64,000 bases of DNA, taken from positions 1 through 64,000 of the forward strand of contig JAPLEV010000049.1 of the NCBI GenBank assembly GCA_026391005.1, given 5' to 3'. Positions 25,891 through 35,066 of the stretch are shown here, in pieces. The position numbers and the translations under genes were made by a program. The notes beneath the pieces are model-generated. The model ran no database searches. It saw only the letters and a program-made list of their open reading frames with translations, and was not told the DNA's origin. Position 1 is the first letter of the stretch. Each line of letters starts with the position of its first letter. Source of the stretch: Flavobacteriia bacterium. GTDB lineage: Bacteria; Bacteroidota; Bacteroidia; Flavobacteriales_D; Crocinitomicaceae.

Positions 25891-27243
25891 TTATTTACCC
25901 GCAATTTCAACAAATTCATCATAGCTAACTGGTTTAGCCACTAAACTCACCATTGACTTAAAGAAATCAGTTAGTTTTTGTTCCGCTAACTGATCATAAA
26001 TCCCATTAGCTTGTTCCTTATTTTGAAGAAGTCGAATGGCAGTCTCTGCTAATTCTTTATCATCTGGCGCGGGCATTCCATATTGCGCATAATTTCCAAT
26101 AAGTAGGTTTTTAGTATACTCAATTACCTCTTCTTGGTCCAGTTTTATATTATTGTCTTTAAAGATTTTTGTTTGAATTAATTGCCACTTTAATGATTTT
26201 AAGTAAGCATCAAATTCCGCATTAATGTCCTCCTCTGTTAAGGGCTTCTCATTTGTCATTCGAATCCATCGTTTCAAGAAATCAGATGGGAATTCAACAT
26301 TTGTTTGTTCCATAATGGAATTAAAAACGGAACGAGTCAATAATTTATCTGAATCTTTGGAAAACATTTGTTCCATATCCTTTTTAACACGGGCTTTTAA
26401 TGATTCTTCAGAATCAACCTCTCCTTCTTGAAATAGCTTGGCATATAAATCTGAGTTCAAATCAGCCATTACCATTTTTTTAATTTCGGTGATAGTGAAA
26501 CTAAAAAGACGAGTTACACCGCTTGCAATTTCTTCCGAAACACCTAATATACTTGATAAGTCTTTGTTGTCTTTGGCTACTAAGGATGGATCTAATTCGA
26601 ATGTTTCATCAATTTTTTTTCCAATAAATAATTGACATACAGCAGCATCTTTTAAAAATTCCAATGAAATTGTGGTGGCATTTGAAATACCATCTGTTTT
26701 GATTGATTTATCATCATTTAACTCCTGAAATTTCCCTAGCACCATATCTTTTTCACCCGCGATCTCAGTCGAAATTAATTTTCCATAACGTCGCCTAAGA
26801 TCCTCAACTTGCTGATTAATTAGTTTCTCATCCACTTTAATCGTTGTGTAGTCGTACTTGCCATTCATCGCTTTGCTCATGTCAATGGTTGGAGAAAGCC
26901 CAATTTCGAAGGTGAATTCAAATTCGTCGGGTGCGCTAAAATCGCCTTTAACTTGTGTATTTTCTTTTGGTATTGGATTACCTAGGATTTCTAATTTATT
27001 TTCTCTTATAAAATTGTAGATGCCATCGTTCGCTAATTTATTTAACTCTTCAGCCAACAAAGATTTACCATATTGCTTTTCTATCATACCCATTGGGACA
27101 TTTCCCGGTCTGAATCCAGGTATTTTAGCGGTCTTACGGTACTTTTCTAGTGATGCCTTTACTTTGGAGGCATAGTCTTCTCTATTGATTTTAACGATTA
27201 GATCAGCATTTAAATTATCAACATTTTCTTTAAGAACGATCAT
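25891..27243 (-). CDS. tig: Trigger factor chaperone
   Basis: Ribosome-associated chaperone that meets nascent chains at the exit tunnel. The ribosome-binding signature is GFRPGNVPMGMI at about residues 43-54. A degenerate FKBP-type domain occupies roughly 150-250 and the C-terminal helical arms the remainder. The 450 aa length is standard. The peptidyl-prolyl isomerase residues are poorly preserved, as in other Bacteroidota trigger factors. It is transcribed in the same direction as the tRNA-Leu upstream, but a terminator separates them. Confidence 0.93.
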   Translation of the reverse strand: MIVLKENVDNLNADLIVKINREDYASKVKASLEKYRKTAKIPGFRPGNVPMGMIEKQYGKSLLAEELNKLANDGIYNFIRENKLEILGNPIPKENTQVKGDFSAPDEFEFTFEIGLSPTIDMSKAMNGKYDYTTIKVDEKLINQQVEDLRRRYGKLISTEIAGEKDMVLGKFQELNDDKSIKTDGISNATTISLEFLKDAAVCQLFIGKKIDETFELDPSLVAKDNKDLSSILGVSEEIASGVTRLFSFTITEIKKMVMADLNSDLYAKLFQEGEVDSEESLKARVKKDMEQMFSKDSDKLLTRSVFNSIMEQTNVEFPSDFLKRWIRMTNEKPLTEEDINAEFDAYLKSLKWQLIQTKIFKDNNIKLDQEEVIEYTKNLLIGNYAQYGMPAPDDKELAETAIRLLQNKEQANGIYDQLAEQKLTDFFKSMVSLVAKPVSYDEFVEIAGK

Positions 27244-27266
27244 TTTTTAAGCTTATTTACAATAAA

Positions 27267-27296
27267 TAAAAAAGGTCTCCATCGAAACAGAGACCT
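27267..27296 (-). terminator. Intrinsic terminator of tRNA-Leu
   Basis: On the minus strand AGGTCTC pairs with GAGACCT around a ten-base loop and is followed by a run of U. It lies nine bases after the tRNA-Leu 3' end and before the trigger-factor gene. Confidence 0.8.
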
Positions 27297-27304
27297 AAAA
27301 ATAG

Positions 27305-27386
27305 TGCGGATGGAGGGACTCGAACCCGCATACCTCTCGGCACCAGATCCTAAGTCTGGCGTGTCTACCAATTTCACCACATCCGC
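27305..27386 (-). tRNA. tRNA-Leu (anticodon UAG)
   Basis: An 82-base class II tRNA. The acceptor stem GCGGATG pairs with CATCCGC and the anticodon arm is CCAGA-CTTAGGA-TCTGG with anticodon TAG. The variable arm (TGCCGAGAGGTA region) is long, as expected for Leu, and the T-loop reads GGGTTCGAGTCCC. CCA is not encoded. The 77 aa ORF in the track over this position is a shadow of the tRNA. Confidence 0.96.
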
Positions 27387-27443
27387 ATTAATAATTGGTT
27401 TAAGATAAATTTCGTTTAATCTATCATTTATTTCATTGGTTGG

Positions 27444-27451
27444 CAAAGATA
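27444..27451 (-). promoter_or_regulatory. Probable -7 element of the tRNA-Leu promoter
   Basis: The minus strand reads TATCTTTG (TAnnTTTG), with a TTG about 20 bases further upstream. The tRNA begins about 58 bases downstream of this box. Confidence 0.45.
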
Positions 27452-27490
27452 GCGCTATTTTTAAAAATCGCAAGAAACTTTGTTGTAATC

Positions 27491-28255
27491 CTATTTTTTA
27501 GCTTGCATGTTTCCCTTTATTTCTTTCATAAAGTCTGAGGCGTAAACAAAATTATTGATTTCGGGATTATCAGTTGTTAGGATTGTTTTATTATCTCCTT
27601 CCCACCAATTTTTGCCTTTATAAATAAAGAGTATATGATCGCCAACTTCAATAACGCTATTCATATCATGCGTAATTACAATGGTTGTAATTCCTAAATC
27701 ATAGGTAATGTCTTTAATTAAGGCATCAATACGGATGGCTGTTATTGGATCTAATCCTGAGTTAGGCTCATCGCAAAATAGGTACTTTGGGTTCATTGAT
27801 ATAGCTCGGGCTATGCCAATTCTTTTCTGCATACCACCAGAACATTCTGATGGAAAAAGTTTGTTTTTATCATGAAGATTTACGCGATCAAGGCAAAAAT
27901 CTGCACGTATTTTCATTTCTTTTTTTGTCATGTTAGTGAACATGGTAAGCGGAAACATCACATTTTCTTCAACAGTTAATGAATCGAAAAGGGCTGCACC
28001 TTGAAAAAGCATGCCGATTTGTTGCCTTATTGCCGTTTTATCATCCCCATTCATCGAAGTAAAGTCATTCCCATCGAATAATATCTGACCACCATCTATT
28101 TCATGTAATCCAACGATACACTTTGCTAAAACAGATTTGCCTTGTCCCGATTGACCAATGATTAGGTTTACTTTTCCTTTTTCGAATTTGGAAGAAATAT
28201 CGAAAAGAACTTGCTCCCCTTTGAATGATTTATTTATGTTTTTTACTTCAATCAT
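27491..28255 (-). CDS. mlaF: ABC transporter ATPase, MlaF-type
   Basis: Cytoplasmic ATPase of the Mla phospholipid transport system, which maintains outer-membrane lipid asymmetry. Walker A is GQSGQGKSV, the signature motif is SGGMQKRIGIARA and Walker B is YLFCDEPNSGLD. Length 254 aa. Its start codon overlaps the stop of mlaE by one base (TAATG), so the two are a coupled pair. The substrate-binding MCE protein MlaD is not adjacent here. Confidence 0.88.
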   Translation of the reverse strand: MIEVKNINKSFKGEQVLFDISSKFEKGKVNLIIGQSGQGKSVLAKCIVGLHEIDGGQILFDGNDFTSMNGDDKTAIRQQIGMLFQGAALFDSLTVEENVMFPLTMFTNMTKKEMKIRADFCLDRVNLHDKNKLFPSECSGGMQKRIGIARAISMNPKYLFCDEPNSGLDPITAIRIDALIKDITYDLGITTIVITHDMNSVIEVGDHILFIYKGKNWWEGDNKTILTTDNPEINNFVYASDFMKEIKGNMQAKK

Positions 28256-28995
28256 TACAATAGTATCATTTGCGTTAACAAGAAATTCGCAATTAAAATT
28301 GAAATGCTACTCGCAACCACTGCTTTTGTCGAAGAACGGCCTACATCTAAAGCACCACCTTTAACATAGTAGCCAAAAAAGGACGAAATGGACACAATCA
28401 AAAACCCAAAAACAATTGTTTTTGTTAAAGCATAATAAACATTACCGACTTCAAAAAATGAACGTATGCCCATAACATAAATTTCAGTGCTTGTTAAATC
28501 GGATACGATTAGCGTAATATAACCTCCAATTAAGCTCATGAACATGGAAAAAATCACCAAAACGGGAAAAAAGGCAAAGGCCGCAATAATTTTAGGGAGT
28601 ATTAAGTGGTTTAGGGAATTTACACCCATTATTTCAAGTGCATCAATTTGCTCTGTGATTCGCATCGATCCAATTTCAGAGGCGATATTAGAACCGATCT
28701 TACCAGCAAGTATTAAGGAAATAATGGTTGGGGAAAACTCTAAAATTGTGCTGGATTGTGTGATATATCCTACTGTATATGATGGTAAAAGAGGGCTATC
28801 CATATTAGAGGCCGTTTGTAAAGCAATAACACCACCCATAAAAGAAGACATCAAAATTACAATGGGAATTGAATTTATACCAATTAATTGAATTTCATTA
28901 ATAAAACTTCGCCAGAAAATAGACCACTTTTTAGGGCGTCTAAAAACCATTTGAAGCATTATAAAATATTTTCCTATTGCAGCTAATGATTTCAT
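28255..28995 (-). CDS. mlaE: MlaE-type ABC permease
   Basis: Inner-membrane permease of the MlaE/YrbE family (246 aa, about five or six membrane segments). Diagnostic stretches are SFMGGVIALQTA, LILAGKIGSNIASEIGSMRITEQIDALE (quoted in part: GSMRITEQIDALEIMG) and the conserved PKIIAAFAFFP. It forms the transporter with mlaF directly downstream. Divergent from the SprT-like gene. Confidence 0.9.
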   Translation of the reverse strand: MKSLAAIGKYFIMLQMVFRRPKKWSIFWRSFINEIQLIGINSIPIVILMSSFMGGVIALQTASNMDSPLLPSYTVGYITQSSTILEFSPTIISLILAGKIGSNIASEIGSMRITEQIDALEIMGVNSLNHLILPKIIAAFAFFPVLVIFSMFMSLIGGYITLIVSDLTSTEIYVMGIRSFFEVGNVYYALTKTIVFGFLIVSISSFFGYYVKGGALDVGRSSTKAVVASSISILIANFLLTQMILL

Positions 28996-29051
28996 TTTGC
29001 TAAATTAAGGATAAATTTACATCATTATCATTACAGTATAAAGATGTATTA

Positions 29052-29059
29052 TACTTTTG
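29052..29059 (+). promoter_or_regulatory. Probable -7 element for the SprT-manC-dusB unit
   Basis: TACTTTTG fits TAnnTTTG and lies 15 bases before the ATG at 29075. It overlaps the TTG at 29057 that the ORF track uses as a start, which argues for the downstream ATG. Confidence 0.45.
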
Positions 29060-29074
29060 ACTTATAATTTTCAA

Positions 29075-29701
29075 ATGACGAAACGCGAAAAATACATCAA
29101 GGTATTCAATAAATATGTTCCAGAAGTCTTTTCGCCTATGCTTGCAGATCTTCTTTATGGCTCAAATGTTAGCTTTAAGGTGGTCAAAGCAAGAACAAGT
29201 AAATTGGGTGATTTTCGCACCGGGGTTGCAATAAAACAGCCAATTATTACAATTAATTCTGATTTAAATGAGTACGCATTTTTAATCACTTCTTTACACG
29301 AATTTGCCCATTATCATACCTTTAAAAAGTTTGGAAATAAGGTATTGCCCCATGGGAAAGAATGGAAGGATGCTTTTCGTCTTTTGTTGTTACCGGTTAT
29401 TAATAGTGGTTTTTTACCTAAAGATATTGAGACGGCATTAGTTTCTTCCTTAATTAATACAAAGGCATCTTCCTGTTCAGATATTAATTTAAGTAGGACC
29501 TTGCATAGGTATAATAAACCATCAATAGGTTTTCGCTTAGAAGAAATACCTAAAAACACTACCTTTGCATTAAATAATAGGCAGTTTATTAAATTAACAA
29601 AAAGACGCACAAGGTATGAATGTAAGGAGCTTTCAAGCGGAAAAATCTATCTTGTTCACGCTATGGCAATGGTAACTAAAAAAGAAGAACATGGAGAATA
29701 A
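29075..29701 (+). CDS. SprT-like zinc metalloprotease-domain protein
   Basis: Cytoplasmic protein of 208 aa with a SprT-like HExxH domain (HEFAHYHTFKKFGNKVLPHG), the third ligand probably the His in LPHGKEW. The ORF track begins at a TTG (29057); I prefer the ATG at 29075 (MTKREKYIKVFNKYVPE) because the TTG lies inside a promoter-like element. The C-terminal part lacks the four-Cys zinc ribbon of E. coli SprT. Eukaryotic Spartan relatives cleave DNA-protein crosslinks, but the bacterial role is unsettled. It overlaps the next gene by 11 bases. Confidence 0.82.
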   Translation: MTKREKYIKVFNKYVPEVFSPMLADLLYGSNVSFKVVKARTSKLGDFRTGVAIKQPIITINSDLNEYAFLITSLHEFAHYHTFKKFGNKVLPHGKEWKDAFRLLLLPVINSGFLPKDIETALVSSLINTKASSCSDINLSRTLHRYNKPSIGFRLEEIPKNTTFALNNRQFIKLTKRRTRYECKELSSGKIYLVHAMAMVTKKEEHGE

Positions 29702-30776
29702 CTATTCTTTAATCATGGCGGGGGGAGTTGGCAGTCGCTTTTGGCCCAAATCAACACCGCAAAATCCTAAACAATTTTTGGATGTTTTAGGTATTGGAAA
29801 ATCATTATTAAGACTTACGTTCGAGCGAATGCAAAAAATTTCATCGAATGATAAAATATATATTCTGACGAATGAAAGTTATCTTGATTTAGTGCTAGCT
29901 CAACTCCCTGAAATAGTTGCTAGTCAAGTGATCTGTGAGCCGCAAAGAAAAAATACCGCACCATGTATTGCTTATGCCTCAGCGAAAATATTTGCGCAAA
30001 ATAAAGATGCTATTTTAGTAATAACGCCTTCTGACCATCTAATTCTGGATGTATCGCGTTTTAAAGAATTAATTCAAATTTCAATTCATACTGCTGTTCA
30101 ATACAGTAGAATCGTAACACTAGGTATTTTACCTACTCGCCCTGATACAGGGTTTGGCTATATTGAATTTGATCGCAATGCTGATAGAGCACCAGGGAGC
30201 GTCAATAATGTCATTAAATTTCAAGAAAAACCCTCTGCCGATTTAGCTTTGTCATTTTTAAATTCTGGCAATTATTATTGGAATGCAGGTATTTTTGTTT
30301 GGAAAGCGTCTGTAATTCTTGACGCATTTAGCCAATATCGTCCGGATTTATTTCAACTTTTTGCTTCTGATCTTGAAATTTATGGAACCGAAAAGGAGAA
30401 AATGACCATTGAAAAAGCATTTGATCTATGTGAAGATATTTCTGTTGATTTTGCTATTCTCGAGCAGTCAAAAAACATTTCAGTGGTCCTATCTGACTTT
30501 GACTGGAGTGATTTGGGTACATGGGGTAGTCTGACAGAACACCTAGTAAAAGATGATAAAGCAAATGCAGTGGTTGGTCAAAACGTTTTCTTATATAACT
30601 CAACAAATTGTTTAGTTCATATGCCAAATGATAAATTGGTATTACTAGATGGACTTAATGATATGATCGTTGTGGAATCCAATAATATGTTGTTGGTGTT
30701 AAAAAAGGAAAATGAACCGTCTTTAAAGAACTATTTGAAAGAAATAGAAGATTTTTCAGCTAATTTAATTAAGTAG
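29691..30776 (+). CDS. manC: Mannose-1-phosphate guanylyltransferase
   Basis: Nucleotidyltransferase making GDP-mannose from mannose-1-phosphate and GTP for surface polysaccharide and glycan synthesis. The GTP-binding signature is MAGGVGSRFWPKS and the family motif ITPSDHLI follows, then FGYIEF, EKPSADLA and YYWNAGIFVW. At 361 aa it is the single-function form without the C-terminal phosphomannose isomerase domain. It overlaps the SprT-like gene by 11 bases and precedes dusB by three. Confidence 0.92.
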   Translation: MENNYSLIMAGGVGSRFWPKSTPQNPKQFLDVLGIGKSLLRLTFERMQKISSNDKIYILTNESYLDLVLAQLPEIVASQVICEPQRKNTAPCIAYASAKIFAQNKDAILVITPSDHLILDVSRFKELIQISIHTAVQYSRIVTLGILPTRPDTGFGYIEFDRNADRAPGSVNNVIKFQEKPSADLALSFLNSGNYYWNAGIFVWKASVILDAFSQYRPDLFQLFASDLEIYGTEKEKMTIEKAFDLCEDISVDFAILEQSKNISVVLSDFDWSDLGTWGSLTEHLVKDDKANAVVGQNVFLYNSTNCLVHMPNDKLVLLDGLNDMIVVESNNMLLVLKKENEPSLKNYLKEIEDFSANLIK

Positions 30777-30779
30777 TTA

Positions 30780-31781
30780 ATGGTAAAAATTAGGAACATA
30801 GAATTAGGCGACTTTCCGCTTTTATTGGCACCCATGGAGGATGTCAGTGACCCTCCTTTTCGAGCGTTATGTAAAAAGCATGGTGCAGATTTAATGTATA
30901 CTGAATTTATTTCCTCTGAAGGATTAATCCGAGATGCTGCCAAAAGTGTGCAGAAAATGGATATTTATGAATATGAACGCCCTGTGGGAATTCAGATTTT
31001 TGGCTATGATATTGATAGCATGCGCGAGGCAACTAAAATCATTGAAAAAACAAACCCAGACATTATAGATATTAATTTTGGATGTCCTGTCAAAAAAGTT
31101 ACTTGCAAAGGAGCTGGTGCTGGTATGCTTCAAGATATCCCCAAGTTGATACGAATGACAGATGAAATTGTAAAAGCGACCAACTTACCCGTAACGGTTA
31201 AAACTCGCTTGGGCTGGGACGATAAAAGTAAGTTTGTCGTGAGTACGGCTGAAAAATTACAAGATGTAGGAGTCGAAGCCATTTCAATTCACGGTAGAAC
31301 TAGGGTGCAGTTATACAAAGGTGACGCCGATTGGACCTTGATTGGTGAGGTCAAAAATAACCCTCGCATGCATATTCCAATTTTTGGAAATGGAGATGTT
31401 AATTCTCCTGAAAAAGTAGTGGAATATAAAAATCGTTATGGTGTTGATGGTATCATGATTGGTCGGGCAAGTATTGGAAATCCTTGGTTCTTCAATGAAG
31501 TTAAGCATTTTATGGCTCACGGTAGCCATTTAGCCCCCCCAAGCATTAGCGAAAGAGTAGCGGCAACTAAAGACCATTTAAGAATGAGTGTGGAATGGAA
31601 GGGTGCCAACCTTGCAATTGCTGAAATGAAAAGACACTATACTAACTATTTTCGTGGGATTAGCCACTTCAAGGAATATCGAACCAAGTTAGTTACTTCA
31701 AATGATTTACTTGAAGTGAATGAATTATTAGACTGGATAGCAGAACATGAAGATCAATTTTTATTTATGCAAATTGAATAA
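30780..31781 (+). CDS. dusB: tRNA-dihydrouridine synthase DusB
   Basis: Flavoenzyme reducing uridines in the tRNA D-loop (U17 in E. coli for DusB). The opening LLAPMEDVSDPPFRALCKKHG and the segment NFGCPVKKVTCKGAGAGML, which holds the catalytic Cys, are clear. SIHGRTRVQLYKG and DGIMIGRASIGNPWFF bind FMN phosphate. 333 aa is standard. Last gene of the unit with the SprT-like and manC genes. Confidence 0.94.
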   Translation: MVKIRNIELGDFPLLLAPMEDVSDPPFRALCKKHGADLMYTEFISSEGLIRDAAKSVQKMDIYEYERPVGIQIFGYDIDSMREATKIIEKTNPDIIDINFGCPVKKVTCKGAGAGMLQDIPKLIRMTDEIVKATNLPVTVKTRLGWDDKSKFVVSTAEKLQDVGVEAISIHGRTRVQLYKGDADWTLIGEVKNNPRMHIPIFGNGDVNSPEKVVEYKNRYGVDGIMIGRASIGNPWFFNEVKHFMAHGSHLAPPSISERVAATKDHLRMSVEWKGANLAIAEMKRHYTNYFRGISHFKEYRTKLVTSNDLLEVNELLDWIAEHEDQFLFMQIE

Positions 31782-31785
31782 GCAT

Positions 31786-33126
31786 TTATTTTACTCTGGA
31801 TTTTCTTATTAATTCCTTTACCATTTTTTTTGCGGAAAAATCTATTGTACCCGCTATTTCAACGCTATTAATAGAATCCAATTTAAAGAAATAATTAGTC
31901 CCATTAATTGGAAAGTACGCTTCATTTTTACTGCTTTCAGTAACTTTAGGAATCCTTTCACCAGAATAGAATAGGTAATAGTTATCTTTTTTAGTCATAT
32001 TTAAAGGGGGCGAAAAAAGCACCCTATATTTCTTACCATCTTTACTTAGAATACCTTTGCTAAAGAGTTTTTCAATAAATTCAGGACCTTTTTCGTTGGT
32101 ATTAAAAAGGAGTGAATAGCCCGGAACAGATACAGTTCTATATTTTACTTTTTGTGTTAAATTAAAATTTTCGTCAATATCAGAGGCGATATATCGTTCT
32201 TTTATTTCTTGTGCACCACCCTCGAAAAACGAAATAATGCCTCCCCATGATTCAATAAATGAAGCTGTTGGGAAACTTATTTTTTTGCCTTTCGCAATGA
32301 GTAAATTCTTTAAAGGATTGTCTTTTGACGCTCTAAATTTTTCTGGATTTAGATGTAACTCGAATGAACGTTTGGGCAGTTCATAATTTGAAAAACTTAA
32401 ACCGTTTTCTTTTGCAGAAAAGGATTCATTTTTTAGCTTGTGAAAATAACACTTTATCTTGACATTCGAAGAGTCACTATCATGCGCAAGCATCGCATAA
32501 TCAATATCATATTTTTTTAATTCCTGCCATTTTGAAAAAATAACGGTGGTTTCATTCTTGAAAGTTGACTTAGAAAAAAAATCTTGCCATAAGTTTGAAA
32601 TTCCTTTATATTTTGCATTTTTTACATGCGAAATAATAGTTTTAATTTTCTTCCCAGAATACACAAGTAAATAATTATTACTGAAGTGAAGATGAAGGTT
32701 TAATTTAGGAATAAAGTAAAGAAATGTTTTATTAGTACTTAGATCTTTAATGCCGATATTTTGTTTTAATTTTTCGATGCCTTGTTTCGCTTTTTCAGCA
32801 TCATTTATTAATATCATTGCACCCCATTCGCCATCTTTATTAAAAAATAAATAGACAGGCTTTTGTAAATCTAAGCCAAATGTTTTTCCCTGGCCAAGGA
32901 TATAATCTGCACTGGTTAAGTCCCTAAATGGTGTTTTGTAGAAATAAAGTAGGTCAGTGGTTTCCTTTGTTAAGTCAAGTATATTTACGCGGCCAATAAA
33001 GTCGGCATCCGGCAATCGATCAATAATTCTCGCATTAGGGGTTTTGCTAAAGATAAATGGCTGTAGATAGAGAAAGATGCCAAGAATAATAGCAAGTATA
33101 ATTATTACAAGCAATTTTTTCAGCAT
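31786..33126 (-). CDS. Envelope protein of unknown function, paralogue of the next gene
   Basis: A 446-residue protein with one N-terminal membrane segment (LVIIILAIILGIFLYLQ), so it is predicted to be periplasmic and anchored. No family recognised with certainty. It shares a layout with the 641 aa protein upstream: a start of the kind LPDADFIGRVNILDL against IPQNAITVFSINNLNLL, then GLDLQKPVYLFFNKDGEW against GIDFNQRLNVFYGKTDDY. This pattern recalls DUF4836 and DUF3352-type proteins, in which an LP-x-D opening precedes repeated beta-rich units. It follows the upstream gene after four bases. Confidence 0.6.
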   Translation of the reverse strand: MLKKLLVIIILAIILGIFLYLQPFIFSKTPNARIIDRLPDADFIGRVNILDLTKETTDLLYFYKTPFRDLTSADYILGQGKTFGLDLQKPVYLFFNKDGEWGAMILINDAEKAKQGIEKLKQNIGIKDLSTNKTFLYFIPKLNLHLHFSNNYLLVYSGKKIKTIISHVKNAKYKGISNLWQDFFSKSTFKNETTVIFSKWQELKKYDIDYAMLAHDSDSSNVKIKCYFHKLKNESFSAKENGLSFSNYELPKRSFELHLNPEKFRASKDNPLKNLLIAKGKKISFPTASFIESWGGIISFFEGGAQEIKERYIASDIDENFNLTQKVKYRTVSVPGYSLLFNTNEKGPEFIEKLFSKGILSKDGKKYRVLFSPPLNMTKKDNYYLFYSGERIPKVTESSKNEAYFPINGTNYFFKLDSINSVEIAGTIDFSAKKMVKELIRKSRVK

Positions 33127-33130
33127 GATT

Positions 33131-35056
33131 TTACTTTGAGAAAATATAAAGCGTATTAATTACATCTAATAAATGTTTTCCCGAATTTTCCTCCCCATTG
33201 AATTTATAACTCATTTCAAATTTTGTAATTTTAGTGGTGGTCTTTGCGGATTTTAAATACATTTTACCCGACTTTCCCTTTAAGGAATTGATTAATTCAG
33301 ATCTTCGCTCACTTAATAGGTCGCTCGGAAAGCGATTAAGAGTCCCGGAAATATCTAAGTAGCCGTTCATAAATCCATTTCTTTTTATTTCCTTTCTTAC
33401 CTTTCTCCCTAACTGATCTGAGCCATAGCCATCTGAGTGGTTTATTGCTAAATCTTCATCATTCGTTAAAATAAAGAGATTGTTTTTGTTAATCATATAG
33501 AGCGGTGCTGCATCAAGAATAGCATTATTGAAAACCCAGTAATTATCGTGTTTTTCAAATTTACTGGTTAATCGACTAAAGTTTTTCAAAATTATTTCAG
33601 GTATGTCATGTCTATCTATAGAAAACCCTAGTGAGAATATTGGCATATCCTCTATTGCATCAACTTCCGTTTCATTGTATTCAAAGGTTATGTCATCATA
33701 TTTATAATCAATTTTTTTCGTTTTTATTTTTTTTATCCCATTAAATGTACCAAACATGCTCCCTTTGTAGGTGTCAAATAATGCATCCTTATTTATTAAT
33801 TCATTCATCAATTCAAGTGCAAGCACATTCATCGCTATATCAGCATTCTTTTCTGCTGAAATGATTGGCATAATTACTTCATATGCTTTGTCATATGCTT
33901 TTCGCAAATTCACATTGTAAGTAAAATAAGCTGGGCTATTTTTGTGAATATATTTAGTAATATTTTTATCGAATTTTGAATCATTCATTTCTTGATATAT
34001 CGAGCCTAATTTTTCGCCATATCTAGCTTCCACTAAAAATTCAAGCGATTTATCGTTTAAAATTAAGTCGCCTAAAATTACATTTCCGGTATAAAGTTCT
34101 TTAATGTCATTGTATAGAGATGGCATGATCGTCTGAAAATACCAAAGACCATTGGCTTGTTGGAAGCTTCTTGAGTTATCTAGATAAAAGGTGCCAGCAC
34201 ACTGATGTGTTAATTGTTCTGAAAAACGAGGGTCAATTGACAGCAATGTTAAATTATTGATGAATAAATCATTTAAAAGTTGCGTTAACAAGTATTGCTG
34301 AAGTTCTAATTGAACACTATCCCTAAGTTCATAATAATTTTTTTCATTCAGATCCTCGCTTGCCTCAGGAAAATCTTCAATCGAGATCTCTGTAGAATCA
34401 AAATAGAAAGGCGGATCTTCATTTAATTCTTCTTCTTCTTCTTCTTCTTCTTCTTCTACTTCTGCTTCCGCTTCATTTTGCTCGAAGTCGAAATCACCCT
34501 CATCAAATCCCTCGTCAAATAGAATCTCCTCCTCATACATTCCCCCATAAGGATATTCGTTTCCTCTTGAGTACCAGATTGAATCTGTTTTTCTGTCTAT
34601 AGACTCGGCAGTAGGTTCAATTCTAATAAGTAAAGCAGAATTATTTTTAAGGATTAGGTTATTGAAAAATGAGCCATATTCCTTAACGTCCTTATAATTG
34701 CTTTTAAGTTCTGTAAAGTCGTCAAAGACCTCGAATAATAAACTTGAATTATTAACGCCAAACGTAAAACCAGACACTTCGTAATCATCAGTTTTACCGT
34801 AAAAAACATTTAATCGTTGGTTAAAATCAATACCGGCATCTTTTAGTGTTTTTCCTGAGGTAGAACCGTCAAATAACTCCTGATGAACTTCCTCCATAAA
34901 GTCATATTTAACAAGGTCATCCATGGAAATCTTTTGCAAAAGATTTAAATTGTTTATACTAAAAACAGTTATGGCATTTTGGGGAATTAATTGTTCTGAT
35001 TGCGAAAAGCAGATAGAAAAATTAAATAATAATGATAAGAGTATGAGGTTTTTCAT
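33131..35056 (-). CDS. Secreted protein of unknown function with poly-Glu tract
   Basis: A 641-residue protein with a signal peptide (MKNLILLSLLFNFSICFSQ). After the N-terminal beta-rich part comes a highly acidic linker at about residues 190-225, including ten consecutive Glu residues encoded by a GAA triplet run. The second half has mixed helices and strands, ending in a short hydrophobic tail. Its N-terminal domain resembles that of the 446 aa protein downstream and, more loosely, the Bacteroidota DUF4836 pattern. It is eleven bases after a small lipoprotein gene and close to dnaA. Function unknown. Confidence 0.6.
   Translation of the reverse strand: MKNLILLSLLFNFSICFSQSEQLIPQNAITVFSINNLNLLQKISMDDLVKYDFMEEVHQELFDGSTSGKTLKDAGIDFNQRLNVFYGKTDDYEVSGFTFGVNNSSLLFEVFDDFTELKSNYKDVKEYGSFFNNLILKNNSALLIRIEPTAESIDRKTDSIWYSRGNEYPYGGMYEEEILFDEGFDEGDFDFEQNEAEAEVEEEEEEEEEELNEDPPFYFDSTEISIEDFPEASEDLNEKNYYELRDSVQLELQQYLLTQLLNDLFINNLTLLSIDPRFSEQLTHQCAGTFYLDNSRSFQQANGLWYFQTIMPSLYNDIKELYTGNVILGDLILNDKSLEFLVEARYGEKLGSIYQEMNDSKFDKNITKYIHKNSPAYFTYNVNLRKAYDKAYEVIMPIISAEKNADIAMNVLALELMNELINKDALFDTYKGSMFGTFNGIKKIKTKKIDYKYDDITFEYNETEVDAIEDMPIFSLGFSIDRHDIPEIILKNFSRLTSKFEKHDNYWVFNNAILDAAPLYMINKNNLFILTNDEDLAINHSDGYGSDQLGRKVRKEIKRNGFMNGYLDISGTLNRFPSDLLSERRSELINSLKGKSGKMYLKSAKTTTKITKFEMSYKFNGEENSGKHLLDVINTLYIFSK
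34427..34457. repeat. TTC/GAA triplet microsatellite inside a CDS
   Basis: About ten uninterrupted TTC units (GAA on the coding strand) encode the poly-Glu tract of the 641 aa protein. Length change by whole units would alter the acidic linker without shifting the frame. Confidence 0.9.
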
Positions 35057-35066
35057 TTTCGAAAAG

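Noticed and set aside
27240-27473. 77 aa minus-strand ORF
   Set aside because: It reads through the tRNA-Leu gene and carries the tRNA-derived peptide KLVDTPDLGSG, a well-known false ORF signature.
34427-34457. Short tandem repeat as CRISPR or phase-variation switch
   Set aside because: It is a triplet run with no spacers, and changes would keep frame, so it is not an on/off switch.
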